Source: Adiantum capillus-veneris (taxonomy: Eukaryota; Streptophyta; Polypodiopsida; Polypodiales; Pteridaceae). Taken from it: a DNA stretch of 64,000 bases. Positions 21,530-32,961 of the stretch are shown in pieces. The notes beneath the pieces are model-generated. The model was given only the letters and a program-made list of their open reading frames with translations. It did not search any database and had not been told where the DNA came from. Position 1 is the first letter of the stretch. Each line of letters begins with the position of its first letter. The stretch covers positions 88,947,529 through 89,011,528 of the forward strand of contig CM043959.1 in the NCBI GenBank assembly GCA_014529385.2, in the 5' to 3' direction. The position numbers and the translations under genes are program-made.

Positions 21530-22460
21530 GAAATGATCTAGGCATCCTAGCCGCCACAACCGTGGCTTGCATTGCCTAGAAATCTTCCTTGATCATGTGC
21601 ACTTGCTTTGCTGCCAAGACCTTCGCACACACAACTACAATAGTGTCAGTAACATAGTCAGCAAGTGGTGAGATTTGTTTTAAGGGCATCTAGCACACTG
21701 TCTGCACTCATCCACGCGCGCAAGCCAAATGTTTTCTCCAAGTCATGAAAAAAGACATACTCTTCTCCATTCACTACCTTTGAGGAAAAGCGGTTGATTT
21801 CTATTACTGGGATATCCTCATCCATCATTGGTTCATACTCTAGAGTGTCACTAGTGCCAGCCACAACAATGGATTTTTCAACCTCCTCCTTGAGCCCCCT
21901 AGGGTACTCGAGCTGAAGTGCCTTGCAGGGTTCATGGGGACACCCTTCTGCTCCTTGGCATCCTTGATGAAGGACCCAACCTAAAGGTGTGGAAGGGGGA
22001 GCTCCTCCAAATCAGGTTCCTTGCTTACAAAGAAGATGAATGTTGCCAGCCAAGAAAGGTACTCCACCCCCAATTTTCATTTCTTGAGCGTTGGCACCCC
22101 GGGGCCTGCTCGTCCAAGAAATGGCATGCATCGGTGGCAATTTCTTGGAACCATCTCAACTGCTTGGATAATGGGTGATCACCTTTGTGTATGTAGCACA
22201 AGAGATTGCAAGGCACCTAGATCCCTGCATGTGGGGGGATAGATACAACATAGTTTATGATGTGCTCCTCCATGAACACTGAAATTTTAGCAAATGCATT
22301 CATGTGGAGGGAAACAATGGCATCAAGGTCGGGGAGACGAGTGAAGAAGGTGTGGAGATCCAACTTCCCCTTGTAGTTGGTGTCCTCAAGGAAGAGGGTG
22401 AAGCATGACAAAGGGGTGGATGTGGGTGCAGATGCAGAGGCTGTGGAGGCATCCATATCT
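21530..22460 (-). pseudogene. Decayed coding-like region (minus), unknown
   Basis: Minus-strand frames at 22217-22456 (CFTLFLEDTNYKGKLDLHTF, FTRLPDLDAIVSLHMNAFAK) and 21658-21864 (EYEPMMDEDIPVIEINRFSS, FFHDLEKTFGLRAWMSADSV) have good protein composition, and short pieces between them do too. They are broken by stops. The Ala/Ser/Thr-rich start MDASTASASAPTSTP looks like a true N terminus. I do not recognise the family; it might be a host pseudogene or an unrecognised transposon gene. Confidence 0.35.
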
Positions 22461-23240
22461 AGTTCGGGGGTGTAAACAGCGAGTGGAAGAGCTCAAAGGT
22501 TTCAAAAGTAAAAGGTTAGAATGAGTTATGCAGCTCCCCTTTTATAATGGTTCCTTTTTCAAAGAAGACACTTTTTCCACACAAAAAACAATTTTACAAA
22601 AAGGCACTTTTACCAAAAATGAACTTTTGTCTCAATGTGACGGGTAGATTTCAAAATAACTAAAAATGGTTCTAAAACAAGTTTTACACAGGACCGTTAT
22701 TGTAGAATGAAAAATTATATTCCAAGTATTAAATTTTCAGAAGCAAAGCAGATTGGGATAAAAGCGCGGTTTGGTGGTACAAAAAAAGGACCTATTTTAC
22801 TTCTACCAATGAAAAAGTGGGGACTGGTACAATTTTGTAGTTTAGGTCAAAACTTTTCGGACCTTGTGTTTTTAGATTCTCCTTTTGAAGATCTATCCAT
22901 TGATATATAGTATGATAGGTAGTTTTTCATGTGACATGTAGAAATTGTAGCTCAAAGATTTGTCAAAGGTGCTGTCAAGGACAGTCCTTTTGGTACCACC
23001 AAAGCGTGCTTTTAGCCATTGATTATAGAGGGGATTGTTTCCAAAAATGAAAGAGTTACAAAGCTATAACAGTAATAGCATAGTTCCATCCATGCCCCAA
23101 TCCTCTTGGACCTTCATTTTGTCTTCCATTCTCTTTCCAATTTTCAGACATTCTTAACAATAAGTAGGCAATGATCGTCAAACTTTGATGGAGTGAAATG
23201 TTGGTGGAAGGATTCTCACCTTGTGACCTTGTAGAAAAAA
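22461..23240. other. No gene recognised
   Basis: The stretch is AT-rich. A 67-residue plus-strand frame at 22707-22910 has no domain and I do not support it. Confidence 0.4.
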
Positions 23241-23683
23241 TTACGCTTGTTGAAGATCCTCAAAACCCATGATAGCCAAATGTTCTTGCACATTACTGAG
23301 AGTCCAATGCTTGTTCACTTTGACAATGTCCAAAGCATCATTGGGCATCCTCACTGCAATGTCAAAGCTTGCAATAGTGCCATCTACACTTTGTAAGGCA
23401 GTCCACACTCCAAGCTTGCACATCCAACGATCATAGTGAAATCGTATGTATAAGGAGGTGCCGGATTTTAAATAGCGCATCCCAATACCTGATGCACCAA
23501 CTTTACAATGATACATATCCCATTGTGCATGCCATCCACAAAACCCCATTCCTCTTCAAAAAGCCTCCCTAAATCCTCATAATGCACATCTTTACATACA
23601 AGCATTGTGGTAGTCTCCACAATTTCAAACTCTTTGAAGGTATGCATGAAACAAGGAATAGGCAAACACCAACTCAAGCCCAC
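23241..23683 (-). pseudogene. Decayed coding-like region (minus), truncated by element C
   Basis: Two overlapping minus-strand frames (23241-23549 and 23468 to beyond 23683) show protein-like sequence: EFEIVETTTMLVCKDVHYED, SLYIRFHYDRWMCKLGVWTA, IAVRMPNDALDIVKVNKHWT. They are offset in frame, so a frameshift or intron separates them. Element C begins at 23684, inside the longer frame's 5' part. It may belong with the minus-strand pieces at 21.5-22.5 kb. Family unknown. Confidence 0.35.
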
Positions 23684-24964
23684 TGTCATGAAAATCTACT
23701 ATTTAAACAACCCAAATGATTTTCTCATATTAAATTGATAATTTAATGTGGTAGAGTAGAAGGGAACAAGGGTTAGAATATAGACATGTGCTTTAGGGTC
23801 TATCTCGACACGGGGCCAATGGTAAAGCGGCACAAATGAGAGATGATTTGTCAAAGAGCAAGGCTAACTAATGGAGCCTATAAAGACCTCCAAGGGTTAG
23901 TGTTAAAACTCCTTTGACCTTAGGTAAGCTAAGGCTGAGCTTGAGGTGGGATCCCGACCCAAGCTTGAGGTGCTTGTCATGATTGCTGACTAAGATGATT
24001 GAGGTGCTTGTCGTGCTTGATGACTAAGGTGCTTGAGGTGCTTGTTGTGCTTTCTAACTAAGATGCTTGAGGTGCTTGTCGTGCTTTTGACTAGGGAGCT
24101 TGAGGTGCTTGTGGGAACACTACCCAAGCTTGAGGTGCTTTGTCATGCTTGCTGACTAAGGTGCTTGAGGGTGAGTAAGGTGCTCCACAAAGTTAACAAA
24201 GATCCCTACAAGGGGGGATCGACAAAAGCAAGAAGGGGGGCTGCTTGGGGGGTATACTCTCCCACACACACTCACACACATTCTAATTGTGTGAAGTGCA
24301 AAGTGCAAGAGCTCCATCTCCTTCTCCAAGCTAGTAGAGAAGTTGAGAGCCTACACCAACACTCTTGGCTATGGAATGCAAATCCAAACAAGATTCATGC
24401 TTCAATGCTTAAGCTTTCCATCTTCTCCATATTCATTACTATGCTATTTGTATTCTAGCAAGAAGAGTGATGATAAGTGAGGAACTACTTCTTTCTCCTA
24501 TGGAATGTTTCTTCTTCCTCTTCCCATTCCCTGCTAGCTCTCTCCACCTTCGAAGGTGTTTGAGGCCTTGAGACCAAGGCTTGGGATAGTTAATGTTTTC
24601 TGCATGTTTTATGTTATGCTCATGATTCATGCATTTTTCCATCTTCATTGCATCACTTAGGTCACAAGGAACACAAAGATTGTATTGTACCAAGTCTCTC
24701 TTGATGGGAGAATCTATAATACAAATGCTTATTGGAGGGGGGACTGGCTCCACATAAATCTGGTCTCAATTGTTGTCATGTTCTCTAAACTCTCTCTCTC
24801 TCTTGAAAAAGTATTGTTCATGCCAGGTTAACTAAGTACTATGTTTATGTTGCTACCATCAATTAAGTTCACCCTTTATGCTCACAAATTAATCTCACAA
24901 AAGTGCTTTCTCTAATTTTTGATATTTCCACTACTCTCAAAGTTCATAGACCATTTCCACTACA
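23684..24964 (+). repeat. Element C 5' LTR
   Basis: The 1281-bp LTR starts TGTCATGAAAA and ends CCACTACA. At 23935-24170 it holds an array of about 35-40-bp units built on CTTGAGGTGCTTGTCGTGCTT and GACTAAGATG. It is about 300 bases shorter than the 3' LTR and the solo LTR at 3162-4739. Confidence 0.92.
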
Positions 24965-24978
24965 TTGGTATTAGAGCA
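24965..24978 (+). other. Element C primer-binding site (initiator tRNA-Met)
   Basis: TTGGTATTAGAGCA directly follows the LTR and matches TGGTATCAGAGC, the usual plant initiator tRNA-Met site, with one difference. Confidence 0.85.
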
Positions 24979-25336
24979 TTTTCATTCTCTTTTCCTACTT
25001 AAGAAGAGAGGTCCTTAAGTAGCCTATTAATGGTTGATTTTGTTAATTATATTAGGGTAAGTGGGACTGGGATCTATTATCAGTTTTTTTGAGCCCACTA
25101 TGTAAGATATGGTGCACACCCCGGGAGCTTTGGTCTTAATAATGGGGTCTTTTTAGACTTTCCTACGGCTTTACCATTGTTGAGCCATAAGAAGTCAAAA
25201 AGGAGCTAGCCCTTGGAAATTCTGCAATATTAGACCCACCCCATTACTCTCTATAACTAACTAATTCGAGTTGTGGGTGTAGATACTTAAGTGTTGATTT
25301 TCAAAGGCTAAGAGGAGTAGCAACTAATCTTTTGAA

Positions 25337-26660
25337 TTGCTGAAGAATACGCTAAGTAAGTACATAAGTTTAATTAACATGGCTGACAGTAACCAAGACA
25401 GTCGAATGAACATTGATAACTTTGATTTTTTGCACATGAAGGTGCTAATGATGATGCCCCCATGTTTGTCAATTATCTTGTTACTAGGTTGCAACAAGCT
25501 ATGGGCAACCCTGCTTTGCAAGTCAAAGTTACTCAACAGTGACTTCGGGCTTATGGGATTTCCCTTCCTCTTCAAGAGGAGAGAGATCTTAGGAGGCCTC
25601 TTGAAGAGACCCCCAAAAGAAGACTCTCTCCCATACGCAAGGACCAATCCAAAGAGCAATAAAGAAATAAATCTTTAAGTTCCTCTGAAGATGTGGCTCC
25701 ACGAAGACGACGGTCTAGACGATCGCCAACTCCTCCCAAGAGGAAACAATCAACACATAGTCCTTCTCCTTGTCACTCCAAAAGGGAAGAGAAGAAACAA
25801 AGGAATAAAAGGGCAAGAAAGAGGTCACGCTCTTCTCCTTCTTTTTCAGCTTCCTCCTCTTTCTACAAAATCTATGGCTATTCTCCTAGAGAAAAGAAGA
25901 GGGGAGGCATCACAAATCATACCCTGCATGGCAAAGGTCACAGAAGCTCAAGAAGTTCAAAGAGGGAGAAAATAGTATCTCTTTTCTCAGCAATGATGGC
26001 ACCTTTGGTGCTACCAACAAAGTATTGGCCTTCATCCAACAATTTGATGCGGCCTTTGGAGACGAGGGCTTCATGGAGTCCTCCAAGCTATGCCATGTAG
26101 CTATGCACTTCCAAAAATCGGCTCATCAATGGTGGGTTAGTCTTTGTGGCAACGGCAAAGCCCCAAAGACATGGAAAACTCTACAAGTTTCCATTATGCA
26201 GCAATTTCTTGCAACCATGCAAAGGATAAAGTGCTCACCGAATGGTGAAATTTGAAGCTTCTCTCTCATGATTCTATCCACAAATATGTAGACAAGTTTT
26301 GGGATTTATATATCAAGGCTACTGCCTTTCAAAAACTAGACTTCGCCGAGAAAAAGCAACAATTCTGTGCGGGATTTCCTGAAGAGATGACCGAGTACGT
26401 CAATTCCCAATGTTCTGGTTCTATCACTGAAGTAATGCACCACACCATGGTTGCTTTGTGCATCAATTTCTAAAAAGGGGCTAGACGGAATGTCAAGCCC
26501 ATGGAAAACAAAGACAAAAATGATGCAAAAGGGAAAACCAATGCCCAAAATTCTTCTCAAGGAAATTCCAACAACAACAAAAATCGTTCCAAGGAGAAGG
26601 GAGTTTACAAAGGTAAAACAAACTCTCTCCTAAAGATCTTGAAGCTTTTTGCAAGGACCA
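25337..26660 (+). pseudogene. Element C gag
   Basis: An Arg/Ser-rich basic stretch (25693-25960) is followed by a capsid-type region at about 26020-26470: AFIQQFDAAFGDEGFMESSK, SAHQWWVSLCGNGKAPKTWK, VDKFWDLYIKATAFQKLDFA. That pattern is the retrotransposon gag family. An Asn/Lys-rich linker follows. Several breaks interrupt the frame. Confidence 0.65.
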
Positions 26661-26669
26661 TAAATATTT

Positions 26670-27160
26670 TAAGTGGGGGAGCAAGGACATGGCTATCGTT
26701 CTTGCCCCAAGAGAAATGCTTGCAATGAGACTCCTAGACCTTCCACCATCGAAGCTCCAAAAGAGGATGCTCATTGCAAAGGATCGCCTCTCTTGTATGC
26801 TTGGGAAAACATAAGGGAGCATTATTCCTTCATCTTGTTTGAACCTTGCTCTACTCATGACTTCATATCAATGGAGTTGACCACCAAGTTGGGAATTCAA
26901 GCTTTCAAGATGGGAGATACTATAACTGCCAACACCACTTTCAAGGGATATCAAGCCTCCGTTACCCCCTTGATTGGGAAGTTGAGGCTTCACGTCCAAA
27001 GCTATGTCAACAAAGAAGAGTTCTTTATGTCTCCTCTCCAACATGAGGATGCTATCAACAAAGAAGAGTTCTTTATGTCTCCTCTCTAACATGAGGATGC
27101 TATCAAAAAAGAAGAGTTCTTTATGTCTCCTCTCCAACATGAGGATGCTATCCTAGGGGC
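26670..27160 (+). pseudogene. Element C protease with a 48-bp triplication
   Basis: The translation HDFISMELTTKLGIQAFKMG with a following KLRLHVQSYV and the closing DAILGAPWF fits a gypsy retropepsin. Three tandem 48-bp units starting at 27012, 27060 and 27108 encode NKEEFFMSPLQHEDAI-type segments, so a 16-residue piece has been triplicated late in the element's history. The coding region is broken. Confidence 0.6.
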
Positions 27161-27402
27161 ACCATGGTTCAACTGCATGGCTGCAACATGAAGTTCCCTA
27201 AAAGGAGAATCTTTTCACTTACATGGGAAAGAACATGTATATTAGATGCTAGTGAGTCTAGTCGTACTATACCACTTGTAAATCCTCATGCTTTTGATAA
27301 ATCAATGAAGAGCTCAATTTTTGCGTACATGATTTTTATCAAAGAGTCTTTAAAAGATCCTAATGTTTCATCAAATATAAATGGTAGGAATCAAGAAGAG
27401 AA

Positions 27403-28092
27403 TTGTCCAATTTTTTAAAAGGATCCCAAGGTGTGCTCATCGATGATATCCCTATGGACTTACCTCCAAAACAAGGGGATAATGACCATCGACAAATTGA
27501 GCTCCTACCAGGAAGCTCACCACCTAATAAGCCTCCTTATCAAGTTTCCCAAGCTCAACAAGAGGAGATCATGAAGCAAGTACAAGAATTGTAGACAAAG
27601 GGATGGTGAGGCCTAGATCCTCTCCCTTTTGTTCTCTATTCCTTTTAGTGCAAAAGAAATATGGTACATACCGTATGTGTGTGGACTATTGAGCACTAAA
27701 CCATATCACTAAATCAAAAAAAAGATTTCCCGTGCCTCAGATAGAAGATCTATTTGATAAGCTACAAGGCTGTCTACTTCAGTAGGATTGACCTTAAAAG
27801 TGGCTATCATCAAATAAGGATAGTGGATGAAGATATCCTAAACCCCGTGTTTCGTACAATGTTTGGTCTTTATGAATATCTAGTCATGCCTTTTGGCTTG
27901 ACCAATGTACCAGCCACGTTCAATCGTGTAATGGAGTAAATCTTTAGACCCTACTGCAAATTCACTAGAGTGTTCTTTGATGATATCATCATCTACTCCA
28001 AGTCCTTGAAGGAACACAAGAAACATCTCCAAGTGATTTTTTAGGCATTGAGGGAGAACAAGCTTTTTCTCAACCAAAAGAAAAGTGATTTT
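27403..28092 (+). pseudogene. Element C reverse transcriptase (left part)
   Basis: The N-terminal linker (DLPPKQGDNDHRQIELLPGS) leads into reverse-transcriptase blocks: MVRPRSSPF-like, [37 protein letters not shown] and a downstream DDIIIYSKS catalytic block. This is a gypsy reverse transcriptase. The nested copia element follows immediately. The coding region is broken. Confidence 0.75.
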
Positions 28093-28413
28093 TGTAAAGA
28101 AAGAGGATGCAAGAGAGCTACACAAGACAAGCACAAAGAACACAGATATGGAAAGATTCTTCTTCTTCTCATAGAAAAGAGAGTACAAAATGACTAAGTG
28201 CTAAAACTGAAAAGTAGCACATATGTGCATGCGGTCATTAAGTGTGAACTCGCTAGAAGCGTACTAGGCTGGCACTATAAGTGTAGTGTAGCTGTAGAAT
28301 CACTGGCAAAGATCCTCCATGTCGGTCACCTAATGCGCCAGTGAGTAAATGCTGTAAGCGGCCAAGACCCGTAGTGGATGCCAGCTCAAGATATAGAGCT
28401 TGACATCTCAACA
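28093..28413 (-). repeat. Nested copia 3' LTR (left)
   Basis: On the minus strand it begins TGTTGAGATG right after the polypurine tract and ends CTTTACA. The last codons of the polyprotein run into it, as is common in copia elements. Confidence 0.85.
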
Positions 28414-30350
28414 CTCCCCCTCGAGCTCTGCATGTCGCAAAGTCTAATCATAGTCTGGAAATGTCGAAGCTTCTCAGCTCCGAGGGCCTTGGTAAAGATA
28501 TCCGCTATCTGCTCCTCTGTGATGACGTAGACCAAGTCAATGTCACCCGCCAACACTCGCTCTCGAACGTAGTGGTAATGGACTTCTATGTGCTTGGTCC
28601 TGGCATGGAACACTGGGTTCCTAGCCAACTTCATGCTGCTGAGGTTGTCACAATGGATGACAATCTGCTGGTCCACTTGCACTCTCAAGTCCTCAAGTAA
28701 TGTGCGTAGCCAAGCTACCTCGCATGCCGCAATTGCTGCACCTATGTACTCGGTCTCTGTGCTCGATAAAGCAACCGTAGGATGCTTTTTGTTGCTCCAA
28801 GTAACAGCAGCACTCCCAAAAGAGAACATGAAGCCTCTCGTAGATCTCCTATCAACAATGCTACCTGCCCAATCTGCATCTGTATATCCATACAATGTTA
28901 ATGGCACATCTACTGCATAGAACAATGCGTAGTCAAGAGTCCCTTGCACATACCGAAGTGTGCGTCGTACTCCATCCAAATGTGGCTTCCTCGAAAGCTG
29001 CATGAACTGACTCTCCAAGCCTACTGTGTAGCTCAAGTCTGGACTTGTGATAGTCAAGTAGATTAGACTACCCACAATCTTCGTGTACATCTTGACATCC
29101 TCAACAACATCACCCTTCTCTGCACTCAGCTTTGCATTCACATCCAAGGGAATAGAAATTGGCTTACAATCAGCCATACCATACTTTGACAACATGTCCA
29201 AAGCATATTGTCTCTGTGACAGCCATACACCCTCTGGAGTCCTGATCACGTCAATGCCAAGAAAGTAGCGCAACTCGCCCAAATCTGTCATTTCAAACTC
29301 CTGTTTGAGAAGACCCTTCACATGGTCAATCTCCATAGCATTGTCACCCACAATAATAAGGTCATCTACATATATGGTAATAACCACAATCCCCACATCA
29401 CTCTCAGGTACATAGAGTGAATGATGAGCATGAGCTCTCCTAAACCCAATACTGACAAGATACTTGGAAATCCTGTCATACCATGCTCTAGAGCCCTGCT
29501 TCAAACCATACAAAGCTTTGAGAAGTCTGCATACATAATCTGGGTAACCTGGATCGGCATAACCAGGTGGCTGATCCATATACACTTCCTCTTGCAACTC
29601 ACCATTTAAGAAGGCATTCTTTACATCCATTTGATGCATAATCCATCCTCTAGATGCAGCCACTGCTATGACAGCTCTCACAGTTGTCATCTTTGCCACT
29701 GGAGCAAAGGTCTCCTCATAGTCTATGCCATACGTCTGTGCATAACCCTTTGCGACCAGCCTTGCCTTGTGACGCTCAATGTTACCATCAGCCTTATGCT
29801 TGGTTTTATACACCCATTTACATCCAATAGCTTTCTTGCCACTTGGCAATGGCACCAACTCCCATGTGTCGTTTGCTTCCAATGCAGCCATCTCTTCATT
29901 CATTGCATCATCCCAATGCACATTTCCAACTGCATCCTCAAAACATGTGGGCTCCACATCCTGTATCACCTTAGCCATGTAGGCTTGGTGATGCACTAGA
30001 TACCCATCATAAGTCAATTTTTGAACTGGATTTCTGACTCTGTTAGATCTGCGCGGTCCTGGGTCACTCCTTTGCCCTCTAGCATCTTCTTGTACTTTCC
30101 TTACACCAGGTTTCCTGATAGCCGGAATTCCAAATTCCTCATCAAGACTTTGTTCAGAACCATCTGAATCCATGTCTACATGTGAAAAACCTGATGATGC
30201 ATCAGCCATAAAGGGAGGTTCATCAACCTTTTTCTTTCCTTTTCGTGATACATTCCCTGTACCTGCTGGTGGAGTAACCTGCGTACGTAGTCTACCATTC
30301 CATGGCTTCTCAACAGAGCCACGATAAGATGACTCTTGTGGTCCACTCAA
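28386..30350 (-). CDS. Copia reverse transcriptase and RNase H
   Basis: This 654-residue open frame in a fossil element starts with a Pro/Ser/Asp-rich linker. About residues 145-390 are the RVT_2 copia reverse transcriptase: WELVPLPSGKKAIGCKWVYK, ARLVAKGYAQTYGIDYEETF, QMDVKNAFLNGELQEEVYMD and the catalytic VITIYVDDLIIVG. About residues 500-630 are RNase H: YGYTDADWAGSIVDRRSTRG, VALSSTETEYIGAAIAACEV, HCDNLSSMKLARNPVFHART. The C terminus DIFTKALGAEKLRHF is typical. It is collinear with the integrase frame upstream (30354-31259). Confidence 0.95.
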   Translation of the reverse strand: MSGPQESSYRGSVEKPWNGRLRTQVTPPAGTGNVSRKGKKKVDEPPFMADASSGFSHVDMDSDGSEQSLDEEFGIPAIRKPGVRKVQEDARGQRSDPGPRRSNRVRNPVQKLTYDGYLVHHQAYMAKVIQDVEPTCFEDAVGNVHWDDAMNEEMAALEANDTWELVPLPSGKKAIGCKWVYKTKHKADGNIERHKARLVAKGYAQTYGIDYEETFAPVAKMTTVRAVIAVAASRGWIMHQMDVKNAFLNGELQEEVYMDQPPGYADPGYPDYVCRLLKALYGLKQGSRAWYDRISKYLVSIGFRRAHAHHSLYVPESDVGIVVITIYVDDLIIVGDNAMEIDHVKGLLKQEFEMTDLGELRYFLGIDVIRTPEGVWLSQRQYALDMLSKYGMADCKPISIPLDVNAKLSAEKGDVVEDVKMYTKIVGSLIYLTITSPDLSYTVGLESQFMQLSRKPHLDGVRRTLRYVQGTLDYALFYAVDVPLTLYGYTDADWAGSIVDRRSTRGFMFSFGSAAVTWSNKKHPTVALSSTETEYIGAAIAACEVAWLRTLLEDLRVQVDQQIVIHCDNLSSMKLARNPVFHARTKHIEVHYHYVRERVLAGDIDLVYVITEEQIADIFTKALGAEKLRHFQTMIRLCDMQSSRGSVEMSSSIS

Positions 30351-30353
30351 AAC

Positions 30354-31259
30354 CTATGACTCTGGCCTCACATTTTGTACAACCACATCATCTTTTACAT
30401 CAGCCCCAATAGTGCCATGTGCATTACTGTACCAGCTGCTCATCTCATCAAAGACTACATCTCTACTCACTCGTAATTCTCGTGTAGTAGGATTGTAGCA
30501 CCTGTACCCCTTTTGTTCAAGGGAATATCCCACAAGAATACATTTCTCTGCTTTAGGATCCAATTTCCTACGCAACTCATCTGGTACATGCACGTAAGCT
30601 ATGCAGCCAAACACTTTCAAGTGTGCCAAATCAGGCTTTGTACCTGTAAACTTTTCCTCATGTGTTACATCATGCACCGTAGCTGTAGGTTTCCTGTTCA
30701 TAATGTACACAGTTGTATTTACAGCTTCAGCCCAGAAATGATGAGGCATGTTCTTCTCATTCATCAATGCACGTGCAACCTCTACAATGTGCCTGTATTT
30801 CCTTTTTGCAACCCCATTTTGCTGTGGAGTATATCTGCATGTAAACTGCCTGCGTATACCATGCATTTGTAGAAAATCTGAAAAGGAGAAGTACTCTCCC
30901 CCTCCATCTGACCTCAATGTCTTGATTTGCATATCTGTCTCCTTGTCAATCATGACTTTGAAGTCTTGAAAGTGACCAAACACTTCACTTTTGTTACGCA
31001 TGAAGTAGACCCATACTTTCCTTGTATGGTCATCATTGAAAGAGACATAATACCTGCAACCATGTATACTTGCAGTATTGGTTGGACCCCAAACATCTGT
31101 GTGCACCACCTCAAGTGGCTTTTTACATACATTGCGCTCATGTGGAAATGAGCCCTTTGACTGTTTTCCAAACTGGCATGCTGCACACACTTTAGGCATA
31201 CCATCCACCTTGAATTTGGGCAAACCTTTTACAATCTGTTTTGATTGCATGCTGCGCAA
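30354..31259 (-). CDS. Copia integrase
   Basis: This 301-residue frame in a fossil element begins with the end of the integrase zinc-binding part (CAACQFGKQSKGSFPHERNV). The catalytic core follows: VVHTDVWGPTNTASIHGCRY (first Asp), IKTLRSDGGGEYFSFSDFLQ (second Asp), and YTPQQNGVAKRKYRHIVEVA where the core's Glu region falls. Downstream is the copia C-terminal signature HLKVFGCIAYVHVPDELRRK with DPKAEKCILVGYS. Integrase inserts the cDNA into the host chromosome. Confidence 0.93.
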   Translation of the reverse strand: MRSMQSKQIVKGLPKFKVDGMPKVCAACQFGKQSKGSFPHERNVCKKPLEVVHTDVWGPTNTASIHGCRYYVSFNDDHTRKVWVYFMRNKSEVFGHFQDFKVMIDKETDMQIKTLRSDGGGEYFSFSDFLQMHGIRRQFTCRYTPQQNGVAKRKYRHIVEVARALMNEKNMPHHFWAEAVNTTVYIMNRKPTATVHDVTHEEKFTGTKPDLAHLKVFGCIAYVHVPDELRRKLDPKAEKCILVGYSLEQKGYRCYNPTTRELRVSRDVVFDEMSSWYSNAHGTIGADVKDDVVVQNVRPES

Positions 31260-31289
31260 TCTCTGCTCAATGACATGGCCAATGTGTTT

Positions 31290-31690
31290 GTGTCAAATGT
31301 CAACATCAGCCACAACACCTGTGCCCTGTGAAAATAATGCAGCTTTTACCTCAGGCATGTCTACATTCAGCGTAAACATTCTGCCCACACATTTGCCCTC
31401 TGTGATCAGCTTACAGCCATTTTGGAAATCTTCTACATAACAACCATTTGGATTGAAGCGAGCTTGCAAACCCTGCTCAACCATTTGTCCAACAGAAACA
31501 AGATTCTTTGTAATGTTTGGGACATGAAGTACTTCGCTAAGTACTTTGATTTCCCACTCTTCGTATTTAGAGGTATGTCCCCTACATGAGCAATGGGGTG
31601 AGCTGTGTCATCTCCTGTCTGCACATAGCCTGACACATCTGGTTTGCGCATATCTCTAAATCACTCTCCACGAGACGTCATGTGATTAGA
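31290..31690 (-). pseudogene. Copia protease to integrase linker
   Basis: Short frames at 31293-31484 and 31433-31651 (LQRILFLLDKWLSRVCKLAS, EGKCVGRMFTLNV-like) correspond to the stretch between the protease and the integrase zinc-binding region of copia polyproteins. The region is broken. Confidence 0.5.
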
Positions 31691-32816
31691 GGCACCTATC
31701 CACATACCAAACATCATCTTGGGTGGACTTCTCTGCAGTCATTGTATTCATTACATGCTGCATAACAAACAGGCGCTCGTTTTTGCTGTCATCTGCATCT
31801 CTGCTAGTAGATGCATAGTTGCCTTGGTCTCTCTTTCCACTTGCTTTTCCCTTTGGACAGTCACGTGACATGTGACCTCTTTCACCACAAGTCCAAAATT
31901 CTCTGCTATCTGCAGTATGTTGCTGCCTGCTTGATCCTGCACCACGACCTCTTTGACTCCCCCTGCCTTGAGACTGGTTTCCCCTACCACCTGTATTGTT
32001 TTGATTTGATTGACCTTCTTGAAATTGGCCCTGCAACCCCTTGGGCCTCGACCACGACCTACCTCTACCTCTGTTGGAGTTAGAATAGAAGGCCTGTTCA
32101 GAATTATTTCTGCCATGAGAAGAAGATGTGTCAAGGTTCTTCTCCTCAAGAATAAGCATAGAAATCAAATCTTCGAACATGGGGATGTCGTCTCTTGTAT
32201 TCATGGAAGACCTGAAATGTACATACTCATCTCCTAGACCATCCAAGCATGCACGGACAATGTCATCGTCTTCCACTGAGACTTTAATAGATCCAAGAGC
32301 CTCAATGATACTCTTGATCTTCAAGGCATAATCATTGATGGAGAGGTTGTTCCTCTTAACCTGATTTAGCTCCGACTTTAGTTGAAGCTTCCTCGCCTTG
32401 GTGTTCATCTCGAACACACTGCCTAAGTTTTTCCATGCAATGGCGGGGGTTTTAGCATCCTGTAGATAGCCCATCATGCCATCTGTGATGCTCATAGAAA
32501 GCCAATACATCACTTTTCTCTGGCCTTGTTGCCAGTCCCTCAAAGCTTTCCTTTGTTTTGCTCTATCATTTGCCTCGGGAATCTCTGGTTCCTTTTAATA
32601 GTCCCAATAACCTTTTCCTTTTAGGAAATTTGTTATTCTGAACTTCCATGCAGGGTAGTTATTTTTCTCAAGCTTCTCAGTGACAATCATGACTGAAACC
32701 GTCAGACATCTTGAAGCACTAAGACAAAATAACTGCAATCTGCAAAAACTTGCAAATCTGCTGAACCTGCTATCGTGGTACTTGTAACGCTTTCTACACT
32801 CAATGAGTGTCCACAA
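31686..32816 (-). pseudogene. Copia gag with zinc knuckle
   Basis: The N-terminal piece at 32595-32816 has KLEKNNYPAWKFRITNFLKG, typical for copia gag. The 285-residue frame 31686-32543 holds the UBN2-type capsid region (LQLKSELNQVKRNNLSINDY, FEDLISMLILEEKNLDTSSS), an Arg/Gly/Ser-rich stretch, and the CCHC zinc knuckle CGERGHMSRDCPKG. The protease begins with DDVWYVDRC at the end. Gag forms the particle and binds RNA. Confidence 0.85.
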
Positions 32817-32961
32817 TCAAGCGTACATACAACCACTGTACTTGTACAATTAATCTTTGTGTACTGCACTTTTGAGACCTGTTTAGAAACTTGTACGAAC
32901 GAAGGTATTGTGATGCTCTTGCTCTCTTAGCCTCTCTTGCCTGCACCAGGCTCTAATACCA

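Noticed and set aside
28588-32331. Numerous plus-strand frames
   Set aside because: They are antisense shadows of the nested copia gag, integrase and reverse-transcriptase frames.
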